Positions 17,169 to 26,660 are shown, counted from the stretch's first letter. The stretch is 64,000 bases of DNA from Butyrivibrio sp. NC2002 (GCF_000702265.1 NZ_KL370881.1:84789-148788); one strand, 5' to 3'. Made by a program: numbers and translations. Notes: generated from the sequence alone by a model not told the origin.

Positions 17169-19208
17169 ATGAAGATAAAGGAACTGCTTGGAAAAAAGAA
17201 GACAAGAATAATAGCGATAGCTGTGACGGTAGTTGTTATCACTGCTTCTGTCTCGACATTTGGCGTGGTAAGAGCAAATAAGAAGGATGCCAATGAAATG
17301 GTGCCGGTTACTGAAACCTGTGAGGTTACAAGACAGGACCTTAAGAAGACGATCAGCCTAAATGGCACTATCGCCGCTCTTGATAAACAAAGTGTTGCCA
17401 GTGAACTTACCGGTGTAAAGATCAATTCGCTCAAGGTCAGAGTTGGTGACAGGGTTAAAAAAGGCGATGTGATCGCAGAGCTTGATACGACTAACACGCA
17501 GAAATATCTTGATAAAGCAAAGGATGCTCTTAATATAGCAAAACAGAAGGACTCTCTTGAACTTGCAGCAGCTCAGAGAAATTATGATGCGGCAGTAGAA
17601 ACTGCAAGGATCCAGATCGAGAGAGCAGAAAAGGAAGCCGAAAAAGCTGACAAAGCCTTCAACGACGCAGTCACAGCATCAGATACGGCAAATGCAGAAA
17701 ACAGCAGCGCTGCAAGTGATGTAAATGATAAAGTAAGTTCTGAAAACAGCGCAAAGGATGACCTTGGAAGCGCCGTGTCTGATGCTTCAAAAAGCGAAAA
17801 GAAATTATCCAAAGCGCAGTCTGCTTATGACGATGCCAATAAGAATGTATCAGACCTTGAAGGAACAATATCGAAATTAAAAACTGATTACGAAGCATAT
17901 ACAAAGGGCGATTTCACTACAGCTTCCGGAAGATTTAACAGAGCAAGTGATGAACTAAGTTCAGCAAAGAATGCCCTTAAAACCGCAGAGGATAAAAAGA
18001 CAGCGCTTGATGGTAATACCGAGGCAACAGACGAGGAACTGTCAAAAGCGCAGGATGATCTTGATAAGGCAAAAGAGGCTCTTGCAACAGCTCAGGGCGC
18101 TTATGACGAAGCAAAAGGATCATACGACAGCGCAAAACAAAAGCTTGATGATATATCAGCTCAGATATCATCTGCAGAGAGTGAATACAAAACCGCAGTA
18201 GATGAAAGAGATAAAAAAGAGAAAAAAGTAAACAAAGCCCAAAAAGAAAATGATAAAGATAAAAAAGAAATAGAAAGTAAGCAAAAGGCTCTTGATGATG
18301 CCCAGGAAAAGCTATCCGAAGCAAAATCAAAACAGGCAGAGGCAGAGAGCGAAGCAAAGAGTGCCAAGGAAGAAATAAAGGGTGCAAAAGACAGCGCAGA
18401 AAAGGCACAGGAGGCCAAGGAAGATCAGCAGAGAGAAAATGATAAAACTGTTGCCGATTCCAAAGACAGCTACTCAGAAGCTAAGTTAACAGAGGGCACA
18501 AACACCTTGGAAGCACAGCAGGAAGTCGATAAATATGAGCAGGAACTTGAAAAAGCAACTGTTGTTGCTCCCTGCGACGGACTGGTAACTTCTGTTGGTG
18601 TCAAGGAAGGCGGAATCTACGATAACGGAAACGAGATAGCTCTTATACAGAATGACAGCGGCTATAAAGTAACCGCAACTGTAGACCAGTACGACATCTG
18701 CGATATAAAGGAAGGGATGAAGGTTAAGATAAAAACTGATTCTGTAGATGAGGAGATGGATGGAACGCTTACCTTTGTTTCACCGATCCCGCAGGGAACT
18801 TCAGCTCAAAGCGATAGTGAGCAGAGCGCAACAGGAACTTCCGCAGACTATCCGATAGAGGTATCTATAGAAGGCGGAATGGAAGACAGACTAAGGATCG
18901 GAATGACAGCTAAGATAACAATACTCGAGGAAGAATCCGATAACTGCCTTACTGTACCTGACAACTGCGTACAGACAGCAGAAGACGGAAGTCTTTTCGT
19001 TGAGAAGGCAGTACCTGATGAAAATGGCAATCTCATGCCTTCAGGAGAACATATTACTGTGACCTACGGTGTAAAAACCGACTATTACGTAGAAGTTAAG
19101 GGCGAAGGCTTAGATGAAGGAATGAGCGTAGTTGTACCGCCTGCAGACGATTTTTCTTTCACGGATGAGGGAAATACAGATAATTCTGGCAGCATAGAGG
19201 AGTGGTGA
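17169..19208 (+). CDS. MacA/HlyD-type membrane fusion (adaptor) protein with very long coiled coil
   Basis: The 679-residue adaptor of an ABC efflux/assembly system has an N-terminal membrane helix (about 13-35), a first biotinyl-lipoyl half (LKKTISLNGTIAAL...VGDRVKKGDVIAELD), a coiled coil from about 120 to 455 rich in Ala, Lys, Glu, Asp and Ser, the second lipoyl half (ATVVAPCDGLVTSVGV), and beta-barrel domains. The coiled coil is roughly twice the usual length of MacA proteins, so it may span a thick cell wall. GAAAGGGG precedes the ATG. It starts a five-gene operon. Confidence 0.88.
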   Translation: MKIKELLGKKKTRIIAIAVTVVVITASVSTFGVVRANKKDANEMVPVTETCEVTRQDLKKTISLNGTIAALDKQSVASELTGVKINSLKVRVGDRVKKGDVIAELDTTNTQKYLDKAKDALNIAKQKDSLELAAAQRNYDAAVETARIQIERAEKEAEKADKAFNDAVTASDTANAENSSAASDVNDKVSSENSAKDDLGSAVSDASKSEKKLSKAQSAYDDANKNVSDLEGTISKLKTDYEAYTKGDFTTASGRFNRASDELSSAKNALKTAEDKKTALDGNTEATDEELSKAQDDLDKAKEALATAQGAYDEAKGSYDSAKQKLDDISAQISSAESEYKTAVDERDKKEKKVNKAQKENDKDKKEIESKQKALDDAQEKLSEAKSKQAEAESEAKSAKEEIKGAKDSAEKAQEAKEDQQRENDKTVADSKDSYSEAKLTEGTNTLEAQQEVDKYEQELEKATVVAPCDGLVTSVGVKEGGIYDNGNEIALIQNDSGYKVTATVDQYDICDIKEGMKVKIKTDSVDEEMDGTLTFVSPIPQGTSAQSDSEQSATGTSADYPIEVSIEGGMEDRLRIGMTAKITILEEESDNCLTVPDNCVQTAEDGSLFVEKAVPDENGNLMPSGEHITVTYGVKTDYYVEVKGEGLDEGMSVVVPPADDFSFTDEGNTDNSGSIEEW

Positions 19209-19930
19209 TGAGTAAAATAATAATTCCGGAAACAATGATCGAAGCAAAAGGAATAGTAAAACGATTCAACGTAGGTTGTGAAAATGAGCTTGAGATACTG
19301 CATGGTATTGACCTTAATGTGAAAAAAGGTGAATTCGTTTCTATAGTCGGCACTTCAGGCTCAGGTAAATCTACCCTTATGAATATAATAGGACTCCTCG
19401 ATAAGCCTACAGAAGGCTCATATCTTCTGGACGGAGTCGACGTGTGCAAAGCCGGGGATAAAGAACTGTCGCATATAAGAAATAAAAAGATAGGCTTTGT
19501 TTTTCAGACCTATAACCTGATAGCAAGGACAAGTGCCTTAAAAAATGTGGAGCTTCCAATGCTCTATGCCAAAGTAAGTGCAAAAGAGAGAAAAGAGAGA
19601 GCTCTGGAACTACTTGAACTTGTTGAAATGAAAGAAAGAGTCGGGCATACACCTGATGAATTATCCGGAGGACAAAAGCAGAGAGTAGCGATTGCAAGAG
19701 CTCTTGTTAATCACCCTTCCATAATACTTGCAGATGAACCGACCGGAGCACTTGACTCTTCTACCGGCAGAAAAATAATGGACCTTTTTCATAAGCTCCA
19801 TGAGGAACAGGGAATCACTATTGTTTTCATAACGCACTCTCCGGAACTTGCTAAGGAGACAGAGAGGATACTTACGCTAAAAGACGGCTCTTTCATAGAT
19901 GAGAGGATGGGAATAAAATATGCTTCTTGA
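19208..19930 (+). CDS. ABC transporter ATP-binding protein, MacB/LolD type
   Basis: This ATPase of an efflux or lipoprotein/peptide-export ABC system has Walker A GTSGSGKST, Q-loop FVFQTYNL, signature LSGGQKQRVAIARAL, Walker B IILADEPTGALD and the switch His in FITHS. The ATG at 19208 overlaps the adaptor stop codon (TGATG), with GAGGAG upstream; GTG at 19202 is an alternative start. It overlaps the permease gene by 11 bases. Confidence 0.93.
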   Translation: MSKIIIPETMIEAKGIVKRFNVGCENELEILHGIDLNVKKGEFVSIVGTSGSGKSTLMNIIGLLDKPTEGSYLLDGVDVCKAGDKELSHIRNKKIGFVFQTYNLIARTSALKNVELPMLYAKVSAKERKERALELLELVEMKERVGHTPDELSGGQKQRVAIARALVNHPSIILADEPTGALDSSTGRKIMDLFHKLHEEQGITIVFITHSPELAKETERILTLKDGSFIDERMGIKYAS

Positions 19931-21197
19931 AAATGTAATGCTGGCACTTACCGGTCTTCTGGCAAATAAGATGAGAACTTTTCTTACAATGCTCGGAATA
20001 ATAATCGGTATCGCATCTGTTATAGGAATAATGACTGTTGGAGATGCCATGAACAAATCGGTAATGGGCTCCATGGGAGATATGGGAGTTAATAATATCA
20101 CGGTCTTCGTCACTCAGAAAATGGATGATGATTACAATTTTGAGAGTGAAGAATATGTCCGTGATATGAAGGATAAGGACTATTTTTCCGAGGAGATGAT
20201 ACAGGATATCTCCGGTCATTTTGCAGGCAGAATAGAAGGTGTGGCTCTTAAAAAATCCGCAGGAGAAGTCAAGATTGAGGACGGAAAAAAATATGCCAAT
20301 ATAAATCTTGAAGGTGATAATAGTGTTGCTTTTTCACAGGCAGGACTAAAGATCATCGCAGGCAGAGGAATAACGAAAAGCGAACAGCATGATGCGCGAA
20401 AAGTAATCGTAGTTTCAGACAGATATGTAGACAATATGCTGGGAGGGGATACGCAAGGCGCTCTTGGAAAAAATGTTGAAGCCGTAATAGGTAATAAGTA
20501 CTACGAATATACAATAGTAGGGGTATATGAATACTCTGAGAGCAGCGGCCAGAGCCAGGGTGCAGGAAAATCCAGAAAGGATGTGCGGACAAATGCATAT
20601 ATTCCTTTAAGGACAGCGCTGATACAGCTTCGAGAAAAAAATCAGTATGACGAGATGGAGGTCATAGCCAAAAGCGGAGAGGACCAGGGGATTCTTTCAA
20701 ATGAAATACAAAATTATCTTAATCAGAAATACTATAAGGATAATGATGCCTATGAGTCTTATGCCTATAGCATGAAGGAAGAGATAAAGTCCATGGAATC
20801 TATGCTGAACACACAGACCTATGCATTTGCGGCAATAGGTGCCATATCACTTCTTGTTGGCGGAATCGGAGTAATGAATATCATGATAGTATCCATAACC
20901 GAGAGAACAAGAGAGATAGGTACAAGAAAAGCTCTTGGAGCGACAAACGGATGCATAAGACTCCAGTTCATTACTGAGGCTGTAGTAGTATGTCTTATAG
21001 GTGGTATTCTCGGAGTAATAGTTGGTGAAGTTTTTGGAATGATTGCTTCCAAAATGATGGGATATAGCGGAACAGCATCACCTGGCGGTATAATATTCTG
21101 TGTAATGTTTTCGATGGCATTTGGAGTATTTTTTGGATACTACCCTGCAAACAAAGCTGCAAAGCTCAACCCTATAGAGGCGCTTAGATATGAATGA
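19920..21197 (+). CDS. ABC transporter permease, MacB/FtsX type
   Basis: The 425-residue permease has an N-terminal helix (about 13-42), a large extracytoplasmic domain (about 45-285), then three C-terminal helices with the typical GGIGVMNIM...REIGTRKALGAT segment of the FtsX/MacB core. With the preceding ATPase and adaptor it forms a complete MacAB-like complex. It overlaps both neighbouring genes, so expression is coupled. Confidence 0.92.
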   Translation: MLLENVMLALTGLLANKMRTFLTMLGIIIGIASVIGIMTVGDAMNKSVMGSMGDMGVNNITVFVTQKMDDDYNFESEEYVRDMKDKDYFSEEMIQDISGHFAGRIEGVALKKSAGEVKIEDGKKYANINLEGDNSVAFSQAGLKIIAGRGITKSEQHDARKVIVVSDRYVDNMLGGDTQGALGKNVEAVIGNKYYEYTIVGVYEYSESSGQSQGAGKSRKDVRTNAYIPLRTALIQLREKNQYDEMEVIAKSGEDQGILSNEIQNYLNQKYYKDNDAYESYAYSMKEEIKSMESMLNTQTYAFAAIGAISLLVGGIGVMNIMIVSITERTREIGTRKALGATNGCIRLQFITEAVVVCLIGGILGVIVGEVFGMIASKMMGYSGTASPGGIIFCVMFSMAFGVFFGYYPANKAAKLNPIEALRYE

Positions 21198-21900
21198 TGG
21201 AAAATACAAGGTACTCATAGCTGAAGATGATGTAGATATAATAGCACTGCTTAGACTTTATCTTGAAAATGCAAGCTATGAAGTTGTTTCTGTAGAGAAT
21301 GGAAACGAGGCACTCACTGCAATTGATAGGGAGCTTCCCGACCTTTTTGTATGCGATATCATGATGCCCGGAATGAACGGATTTGAAGTTATAAAAGCTG
21401 TGCGCGATAGCGGCAATAATATTCCTATCATGGTTTTATCTGCCAAAAATCAGGACAGCGACAGGATTCTTGGTCTTGATATCGGCGCAGATGATTACAT
21501 GGTAAAACCCTTTAATCCACTTGAAATAGTGGCAAAGGCAAATTCTCTGATGCGTAGGTTTTACAAGCTTGGAAGCAGTGAGTTTTCACAGAATACTGTT
21601 TATACAATTGGAGAGCTTACTCTTGACGTGGAAAAAGCAAGGCTTATGAAGAATGGCGAAGAGGTCCTTCTTACTCCGACTGAATTCAAGATACTCCTGC
21701 TCCTTATGAAAAATCCGGGCCGCGTATTTACCAAGGTTCAAATTTATGAGCATGTTAACGGAGAATATTATGAAAACGATGATAATTCTCTTATGGTACA
21801 CATGAGTAAGCTCAGGGATAAGATTGAAGAGGACAGCAAGAACCCCAGATATATAAAAACAGTCAGAGGCCTTGGCTATAAAATGGAGCGGAATGTCTAA
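21190..21900 (+). CDS. OmpR/PhoB-family response regulator
   Basis: A 236-residue two-domain regulator: a receiver domain with acidic pocket EDD near residue 11 and phospho-acceptor Asp in VCDIMMPGMNG, the Lys in MVKPFNP, and a C-terminal winged helix ending in KTVRGLGYKM. It overlaps the permease gene by 8 bases and is followed directly by its likely partner kinase, so it probably controls the efflux operon. Confidence 0.94.
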   Translation: MNDGKYKVLIAEDDVDIIALLRLYLENASYEVVSVENGNEALTAIDRELPDLFVCDIMMPGMNGFEVIKAVRDSGNNIPIMVLSAKNQDSDRILGLDIGADDYMVKPFNPLEIVAKANSLMRRFYKLGSSEFSQNTVYTIGELTLDVEKARLMKNGEEVLLTPTEFKILLLLMKNPGRVFTKVQIYEHVNGEYYENDDNSLMVHMSKLRDKIEEDSKNPRYIKTVRGLGYKMERNV

Positions 21901-23508
21901 ATGAAAAAAGTATTTTCTTCCATGAAACGGGAAAAAGGCACATTATATTCGCTGGTTACCAGGTATTACATATTTTTTGCGGCAGCAGTCCTTTTGCTTT
22001 CTTTTATTATAGTAAACCTTACAGGCAGAGTCATCACGCAGATGGAGCTTGCTCCGGGAGTCAGTAGATTTATAAGTAATGACAGCCTTATACGGGCTGA
22101 AAAATATGACAAACTCAATATCAGAAAGTATCTTGGTGAAAAAAGCTATTTTGAAGTTCTTGATGAGAATGCGAATATTATTTATACAAGTGACGATTCA
22201 AAAAATAATGTCTATACTTTGGAGGAACTGGAGTTTATACCGCAGGAGTCGGGAGACACTTATTATTACCTGGAAAATGTCTTCGATGATAAGGGCAATA
22301 TAACAGGATATCTTCTTAACAAGTATTCCCTTATAAAACAGGAGGACGGAGATTATTACGGACTTACAGGAACTGTGTCACTAGATGCGGACAGGAATGT
22401 TGTTTTTGCTGATTACGGAATAGGATTTGATCGCATTTCGAAAAAAGAATTTGACATCATCTATGGCAATGAAGAAGAAACATATCTTCAGAAATATGAA
22501 TATACCACCAATTCCGGAAAACATAGGACTATGCTGCTCCATCAGAATTTCAATAATTCATCCTTAAACAGTGAGTACAGAAGGGTATATATGACGGCAA
22601 TCCTGTCATTCCTTCTTATCTTTGCTATTTTTGTGATCCTGTTTGTTTTTCATACTTCACTTGCTGTGCGAAAGCCTATTACTATGCTGCAGGATGCTAT
22701 GAAGGAGCTCGGAAGCGGCAACAAAGACATAGCGATTACCTACTCAGGTCCCAAGGAATTTGTAAGGATCGTCGACTCCTTCAATGACATGACAGGCAAG
22801 CTCTATGAAGCAGAACAGGAAAAAGGCAAGTTGGAAAAAGAAAGACAGAAGATGCTTGCAGACATATCACATGACTTAAAGACCCCTATAACTGTGATAC
22901 AGGGCTATTCCAGAGCGGTAGCCGATGGAATGGTCCCGGATAATGAAAAAGAAAAGTATCTAAATACCATAAGCTGCAAGGCTGACAATCTGGCGGAACT
23001 GATTGATACATTTTCCGAATACTCAAAACTTGAGCATCCCGAATTCAAGCTGTATAAAAAAGATTGTGATATATGCGAATATCTAAGAGAATATCTTGCC
23101 GATAAGTACAGTGAACTCGACATAGCCGGGTACAGCATGGAGATAGATATTCCAGAAGAAAAGATAGTAAAGTGCATCGACACCTCCCAGCTAAAGAGGG
23201 TGTTTGAAAACATAATATCCAACTCTGTAAAATCCAATCCCGCAGGAACCCTTATATATGCAGGAATGAAGCGGGATGGGGATAAAGTCATAATAAGACT
23301 TGGGGATGATGGCAACGGAATCCCGGGGGCCATCAAGGATGACATCTTCAAGCCCTTCGTCGTAGGCGATGAAGCCCGCACAAGCGGAAGAGGCACAGGC
23401 CTTGGCCTGTCTATCGCCAAACTTATAGTTGAAGCTCACGGCGGCACAATCCGCCTCCTTGAAAAAGACGAAACAACTTACAGCACCGTGTTTGAAATAG
23501 TTCTGTAA
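21901..23508 (+). CDS. Membrane sensor histidine kinase
   Basis: The 535-residue kinase has two membrane helices (about 20-42 and 232-256) around a ~190-residue extracellular sensor, HAMP, then an intact H-box ADISHDLKTPI, N-box IISNSVKSNP, G1 DDGNGI and G2 GRGTGLGLSIAK. Its ATG directly abuts the response-regulator stop codon. Together with the transporter genes it resembles envelope-stress or peptide-sensing modules that control their own ABC system. Confidence 0.92.
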   Translation: MKKVFSSMKREKGTLYSLVTRYYIFFAAAVLLLSFIIVNLTGRVITQMELAPGVSRFISNDSLIRAEKYDKLNIRKYLGEKSYFEVLDENANIIYTSDDSKNNVYTLEELEFIPQESGDTYYYLENVFDDKGNITGYLLNKYSLIKQEDGDYYGLTGTVSLDADRNVVFADYGIGFDRISKKEFDIIYGNEEETYLQKYEYTTNSGKHRTMLLHQNFNNSSLNSEYRRVYMTAILSFLLIFAIFVILFVFHTSLAVRKPITMLQDAMKELGSGNKDIAITYSGPKEFVRIVDSFNDMTGKLYEAEQEKGKLEKERQKMLADISHDLKTPITVIQGYSRAVADGMVPDNEKEKYLNTISCKADNLAELIDTFSEYSKLEHPEFKLYKKDCDICEYLREYLADKYSELDIAGYSMEIDIPEEKIVKCIDTSQLKRVFENIISNSVKSNPAGTLIYAGMKRDGDKVIIRLGDDGNGIPGAIKDDIFKPFVVGDEARTSGRGTGLGLSIAKLIVEAHGGTIRLLEKDETTYSTVFEIVL

Positions 23509-23536
23509 ATAGTAACTATAAATTGAAAAACAGTCA

Positions 23537-23566
23537 TTGACAATTAGTATGACTGCTTGGTATTAT
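23537..23566 (+). promoter_or_regulatory. Promoter of the tRNA-Thr gene
   Basis: TTGACA at 23537-23542 and TATTAT at 23561-23566 are separated by 18 bases, about 30 bases before the tRNA. CAGTCAT (23531) and ATGACTG form an inverted repeat around the -35 region. Confidence 0.7.
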
Positions 23567-23596
23567 ATCATTTGTGACTAACACAGGTCACGGATT

Positions 23597-23669
23597 GCTG
23601 GCATAGCACAGTCGGTAGTGCGTCGCATTGGTAGTGCGGAGGTCACGGGTCCGATTCCCGTTGCCAGCT
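23597..23669 (+). tRNA. tRNA-Thr (anticodon GGT), integration target
   Basis: A 73-base cloverleaf: acceptor GCTGGCA/TGCCAGC, D-stem GCAC/GTGC with GG in the loop, anticodon stem TCGCA/TGCGG with loop TTGGTAG (anticodon GGT at 23630-23632), T-stem ACGGG/CCCGT, discriminator T. CCA is not encoded. The T-loop is TCCGATT, so position 55 is C where U is nearly universal. The 3' end is the attachment core repeated at 31851 and 33539. Confidence 0.9.
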
Positions 23670-23672
23670 CGA
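23650..23672 (+). repeat. Attachment-site direct repeat 1 (within tRNA-Thr 3' end)
   Basis: This 23-bp sequence, starting TCCGATTCCCG and ending GCCAGCTCGA, is identical at 31851-31873. At 33539-33561 it has one mismatch. It covers the T-arm and acceptor 3' strand of the tRNA, a classic tyrosine-recombinase target. Confidence 0.93.
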
Positions 23673-23711
23673 AAATTAAAACTTGTTGGATCGCAGTATC
23701 CGCAAGGAGTT

Positions 23712-23752
23712 GCTCCCGATAAGGCTTTCGGATAAGCTTATCGGGAGCTTGT
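23712..23752 (+). terminator. tRNA-Thr terminator carried by element 1
   Basis: GCTCCCGATAAG (23712-23723) pairs with CTTATCGGGAGC (23737-23748), followed by a T-rich run. It differs from the terminators after the other two attachment repeats, so the element brought its own. Confidence 0.85.
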
Positions 23753-23764
23753 TATTTGTAAAAT

Positions 23765-23783
23765 AAGTGCCCTAGAAGTGCCC
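23765..23783. repeat. Paired AAGTGCCC repeats, left end (candidate integrase arm sites)
   Basis: AAGTGCCC occurs at 23765-23772 and 23776-23783, 11 bases apart. The same octamer pair occurs at 31681-31688 and 31691-31698 near the right end, the arrangement expected of arm-type recombinase binding sites. Confidence 0.7.
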
Positions 23784-23823
23784 AAAACAGTCTTTGAGTA
23801 CAAAAATAAGTTTGTTAAAAATA

Positions 23824-23852
23824 TTGAGCAGGAGATGACCTCTCCTGCTCAA
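23824..23852 (-). terminator. Integrase terminator
   Basis: TTGAGCAGGAG (23824-23834) pairs with CTCCTGCTCAA (23842-23852), an 11-bp stem with 7-nt loop. On the minus strand a T-rich stretch follows. It lies 7 bases past the integrase stop codon. Confidence 0.8.
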
Positions 23853-23858
23853 ATAAGG

Positions 23859-25040
23859 TTATTGTGCTTTTTGTGATGTAAAGATCAGATTTTCTAGCTT
23901 GTCAGCATAACTTAGCTTCTTTTCAAAATAACTGCTTGCATAGGTATCAAGAGTGATAGTTGCTGAGCTATGCCCTAGAATTTCTTGAACGGTTTTTATA
24001 TCAGTACCATTTGCAATAGCTATAGAAGCATAGCTGTGCCTTCCAGCGCTATGGAGTGACAGATAGCGTAGCTTTTCTGAATGCGATTTCACAAATCGCG
24101 TAAATGTCTTTGAAAGCGAATCTGTGGATAGGGGTATGCCATATTCGTCAGAAAACAAGAATCTGCTATCATTGAATTCATTGCCGTGCTTAAGTTTGTT
24201 TTGGTTATAAATGCGTATCATTTTTTTTATTTCGGCACATAGAGATTCACTTAATGGAATATCTCTTATACCGCTTTCGGTTTTGGGTTCTTTTAGTATG
24301 TCATTTGATCCAGCAATGCTAATTTTAGATTGGGTTATATGCCATACTCTGTTATACAGATCCACATCTTCAATTCGTATTGCAGCCATCTCAGATCTAC
24401 GTGCACCTGTACCTACAGAAAGATAAATTAGAAAATGGGTTATTTCATCTGCGAAGGTATCAGCTAAGTACAACAAAATCTGCACTTCGTCAGGATTGTA
24501 TGATTGAATCCTTTTATGTCTGACTTTGGGAGTTTCTACTTCAGAAACAGGATTTGCACCTCTTTGTATATACCGACATTTGATTGCTCTATCCATGACT
24601 GAATGGAGAACGGACATGTAGTTTTTTATTGTTTTTGGAGATAAACCATCATCAGTAAGATAGTTTACATATTTCTGTATTTTTGTCGTGCTAAGTTTTG
24701 ATAATTCAATGTGCCCTAAATGCCGTAGGATACCATGTGGATCAGCATTAGCTATTTGTACATAACTCTGAACAGTTGATTTTGACAAATCATGCGTATA
24801 GACATCAATGTATTCGTTAAAGAAAGACCTTAGGGTTCTGCAATCATAGCTGATTGCATTATCCTTATTGTGCTCAAGTTCCACTGCATTTACAAACTCC
24901 TTTACTTTTGCTAATGGAGTATGAGGTTGAAATGTTTTAGACTTCCTCTTTCGCTTACCTGAAATATCATCTACCTCATATATTACTTTATACCTTTTTT
25001 TTGATGGATTATCCTGATCCAGAATAGTAATGTGTGCCAT
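23859..25040 (-). CDS. Tyrosine recombinase / integrase
   Basis: This 393-residue site-specific recombinase has an N-terminal arm-binding region, a SAM-like core-binding domain (about 60-160) and a catalytic domain with GTGARRSEM (first Arg), SLHSAGRHSYAS (His/Arg box), GHSSATITLDTYA (final His and the nucleophile Tyr). It sits immediately inside the left attachment repeat and reads toward it, as in many tRNA-integrated islands. TAGGAGGTC on the minus strand is its ribosome binding site. It probably acts on the 23-bp repeats at 23650 and 31851. Confidence 0.95.
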   Translation of the reverse strand: MAHITILDQDNPSKKRYKVIYEVDDISGKRKRKSKTFQPHTPLAKVKEFVNAVELEHNKDNAISYDCRTLRSFFNEYIDVYTHDLSKSTVQSYVQIANADPHGILRHLGHIELSKLSTTKIQKYVNYLTDDGLSPKTIKNYMSVLHSVMDRAIKCRYIQRGANPVSEVETPKVRHKRIQSYNPDEVQILLYLADTFADEITHFLIYLSVGTGARRSEMAAIRIEDVDLYNRVWHITQSKISIAGSNDILKEPKTESGIRDIPLSESLCAEIKKMIRIYNQNKLKHGNEFNDSRFLFSDEYGIPLSTDSLSKTFTRFVKSHSEKLRYLSLHSAGRHSYASIAIANGTDIKTVQEILGHSSATITLDTYASSYFEKKLSYADKLENLIFTSQKAQ

Positions 25041-25117
25041 ACATAATTGACCTCCTATAGTGTTGCTTTATGTTACGTAATAATAATATATAGACGAACA
25101 ATGCATAAAAACGAATA

Positions 25118-25351
25118 TTAGTCTAAAATTAAAAGTTCCATGTCACGAGCAATTTCATCGATGGTGGGATGGTTTTTTCTTCTATAAACTTCATAATCAT
25201 CCCATGAAAAGTTAATCTCAGGTAACAGGTTTTTTAGTTCCTCCGTGATTATCTTGTACATTTGTTCGTAAAATTGAGGAACCAGTTTGAAAGCATAGGG
25301 TAATTTAAAGATTACTCGATCAGTGTGGCATTGAATAATAATACCTGACAT
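25118..25351 (-). pseudogene. Fragment of unknown gene downstream of the DUF927 remnant
   Basis: From an ATG at 25351 a frame of 77 residues reads to a stop at 25118, ending in a charged stretch with ARDMELLILD. No ribosome binding site is visible. It is open upstream to 25453 only by overlap with the DUF927 gene in another frame. It is probably the 3' end of a gene whose front was lost, or of the helicase after a frame change. Confidence 0.4.
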
Positions 25352-25370
25352 GTTATGCAACTCATGAAGC

Positions 25371-26450
25371 CTATGTCTTATCCTGTAAAAGAATTTCACC
25401 TGTGGATATGACTGTAGTATTCCATGTTCGGATAACTGCATTACCGACACCATAATTCATTCTTCCCTTTTCTTTACCCTCAGCAATTCTATAAATAAGT
25501 GAAGAAAATTCATGGCTTTTGGACATGCCAGCCTCATCTATTCCAATAGGGATACCAAAATTATTAGTCAGGAATTCTTGAATGGCATTCTCGGTGGCAT
25601 TCCAGGTTGTGAATAAGCTTCTTGTTTCTGAAGTTGATGAAATCGTATTACCAAATAATGATAAGGCTAATTCAAGAGCAGTGCTTTTGCCTGAGGAAGA
25701 TTCCCCAGAGATATGTATAAAGAGGTTATTTATGCCAATGCTTGCTCCTATATACCCAATAAGTAGTGAAGATGCGCCTAATGCAAGTGCTGTAGACATT
25801 TCAACTGACGAAAGAACATCATCGTTCAGCATCGATTTGTAGTCAGCCCAAGAACCTGATGAAGACAGATTTAGATCACCGTTATATCTGTATTTCAGTC
25901 GCATGATTCTCTTTTTTGTCGAGTCATAGTAAAAACAATTTCTGCCAAGGTAGCACCATCTGTTGTTTAACATTTTTATACCAGCAAACTCAGTAACCTT
26001 TGTTGTTGGAATTTTCCGCATTTCGTTATTTAGGTGTAGAATCACATTCGAGGCGTTTGATGTATTAACGTCAACACCAAACTTTGATAAAGCGACAACT
26101 TTATTTTTGTCTGATATTATTTCGGCAGCAACGGTAATTTTTTCTATATTGCCTTGGTGATTGAGGAAGGTCAGTACATATGTCTTAGAGTGAGACTCGA
26201 TATCATTAAAGGCATCTGTGATTTCTATTCTGTTGCATATAAAATGCTTTGTGATTATTTGTTGATCATCGATTGACTCGTCTTTTAGTAAGTATACTCC
26301 ATCGTCAAGAACAGCGATGTATGGGTAGTGGTATCCTTTGAGTTTATTATCTTTGATAATCGATAACAGCTTTTCCTGATTATAAGTTGTATTTTTATTT
26401 AGCATTTCTCCTCCACTTGTTTTTGATAAGAAGGGGTGAAGCAAATGCAC
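25371..26450 (-). pseudogene. DUF927-type helicase-like ATPase, C-terminally truncated
   Basis: DUF927 proteins are replication-associated ATPases common on phage satellites and plasmids. This 359-residue frame has Walker A GESSSGKST, a Walker B-like IGIDEAG and the late motif TTVISTGE, then stops at LLQDKT where related proteins usually run on for 100 or more residues. The protein could start at the first Met or at the internal MLNKNTTYNQ, which has a GGAGGAG site. Truncation is inferred from length. A minimal ATPase might still function. Confidence 0.6.
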
Positions 26451-26660
26451 AAATAGATCGAGCAGATGTCAAAAATATCGATCATAAAAATAAGTAAATC
26501 TGCGAGATATATTTGTGCAGAGGCTACCACCCTTTCTTATCAAAAAGATTAGTTTGTTTTTCCGTTTTGCCGTTTTTTTCTTAAGGTGTATAAATTTAAT
26601 TTGAAAATTCACTGCGATAGATGTTAAGCATATACGATAAAAAAACGGTAAAACGAATGG
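26420..26660. other. Cluster of long inverted repeats upstream of the DUF927 gene (candidate origin)
   Basis: Arms 26420-26438 and 26528-26546 match as inverted 19-mers with one mismatch, extended by TGCACAAATA (26446-26455) and its inverse at 26510-26519. A second imperfect pair built on CCGTTTTGCCG and CGGTAAAACG lies at about 26560-26578 and 26640-26657. TAGCCAGC/GCTGGCTA (26673-26700) closes the region. No gene is visible. Dense inverted repeats beside a helicase-like gene suggest a replication origin or operator region. Confidence 0.45.

Noticed and set aside
17977..18418. Long minus-strand frames opposite the adaptor gene
   Set aside because: They are antisense to a low-complexity coiled-coil region with biased codons, have leucine/serine-rich nonsense composition and no ribosome sites.
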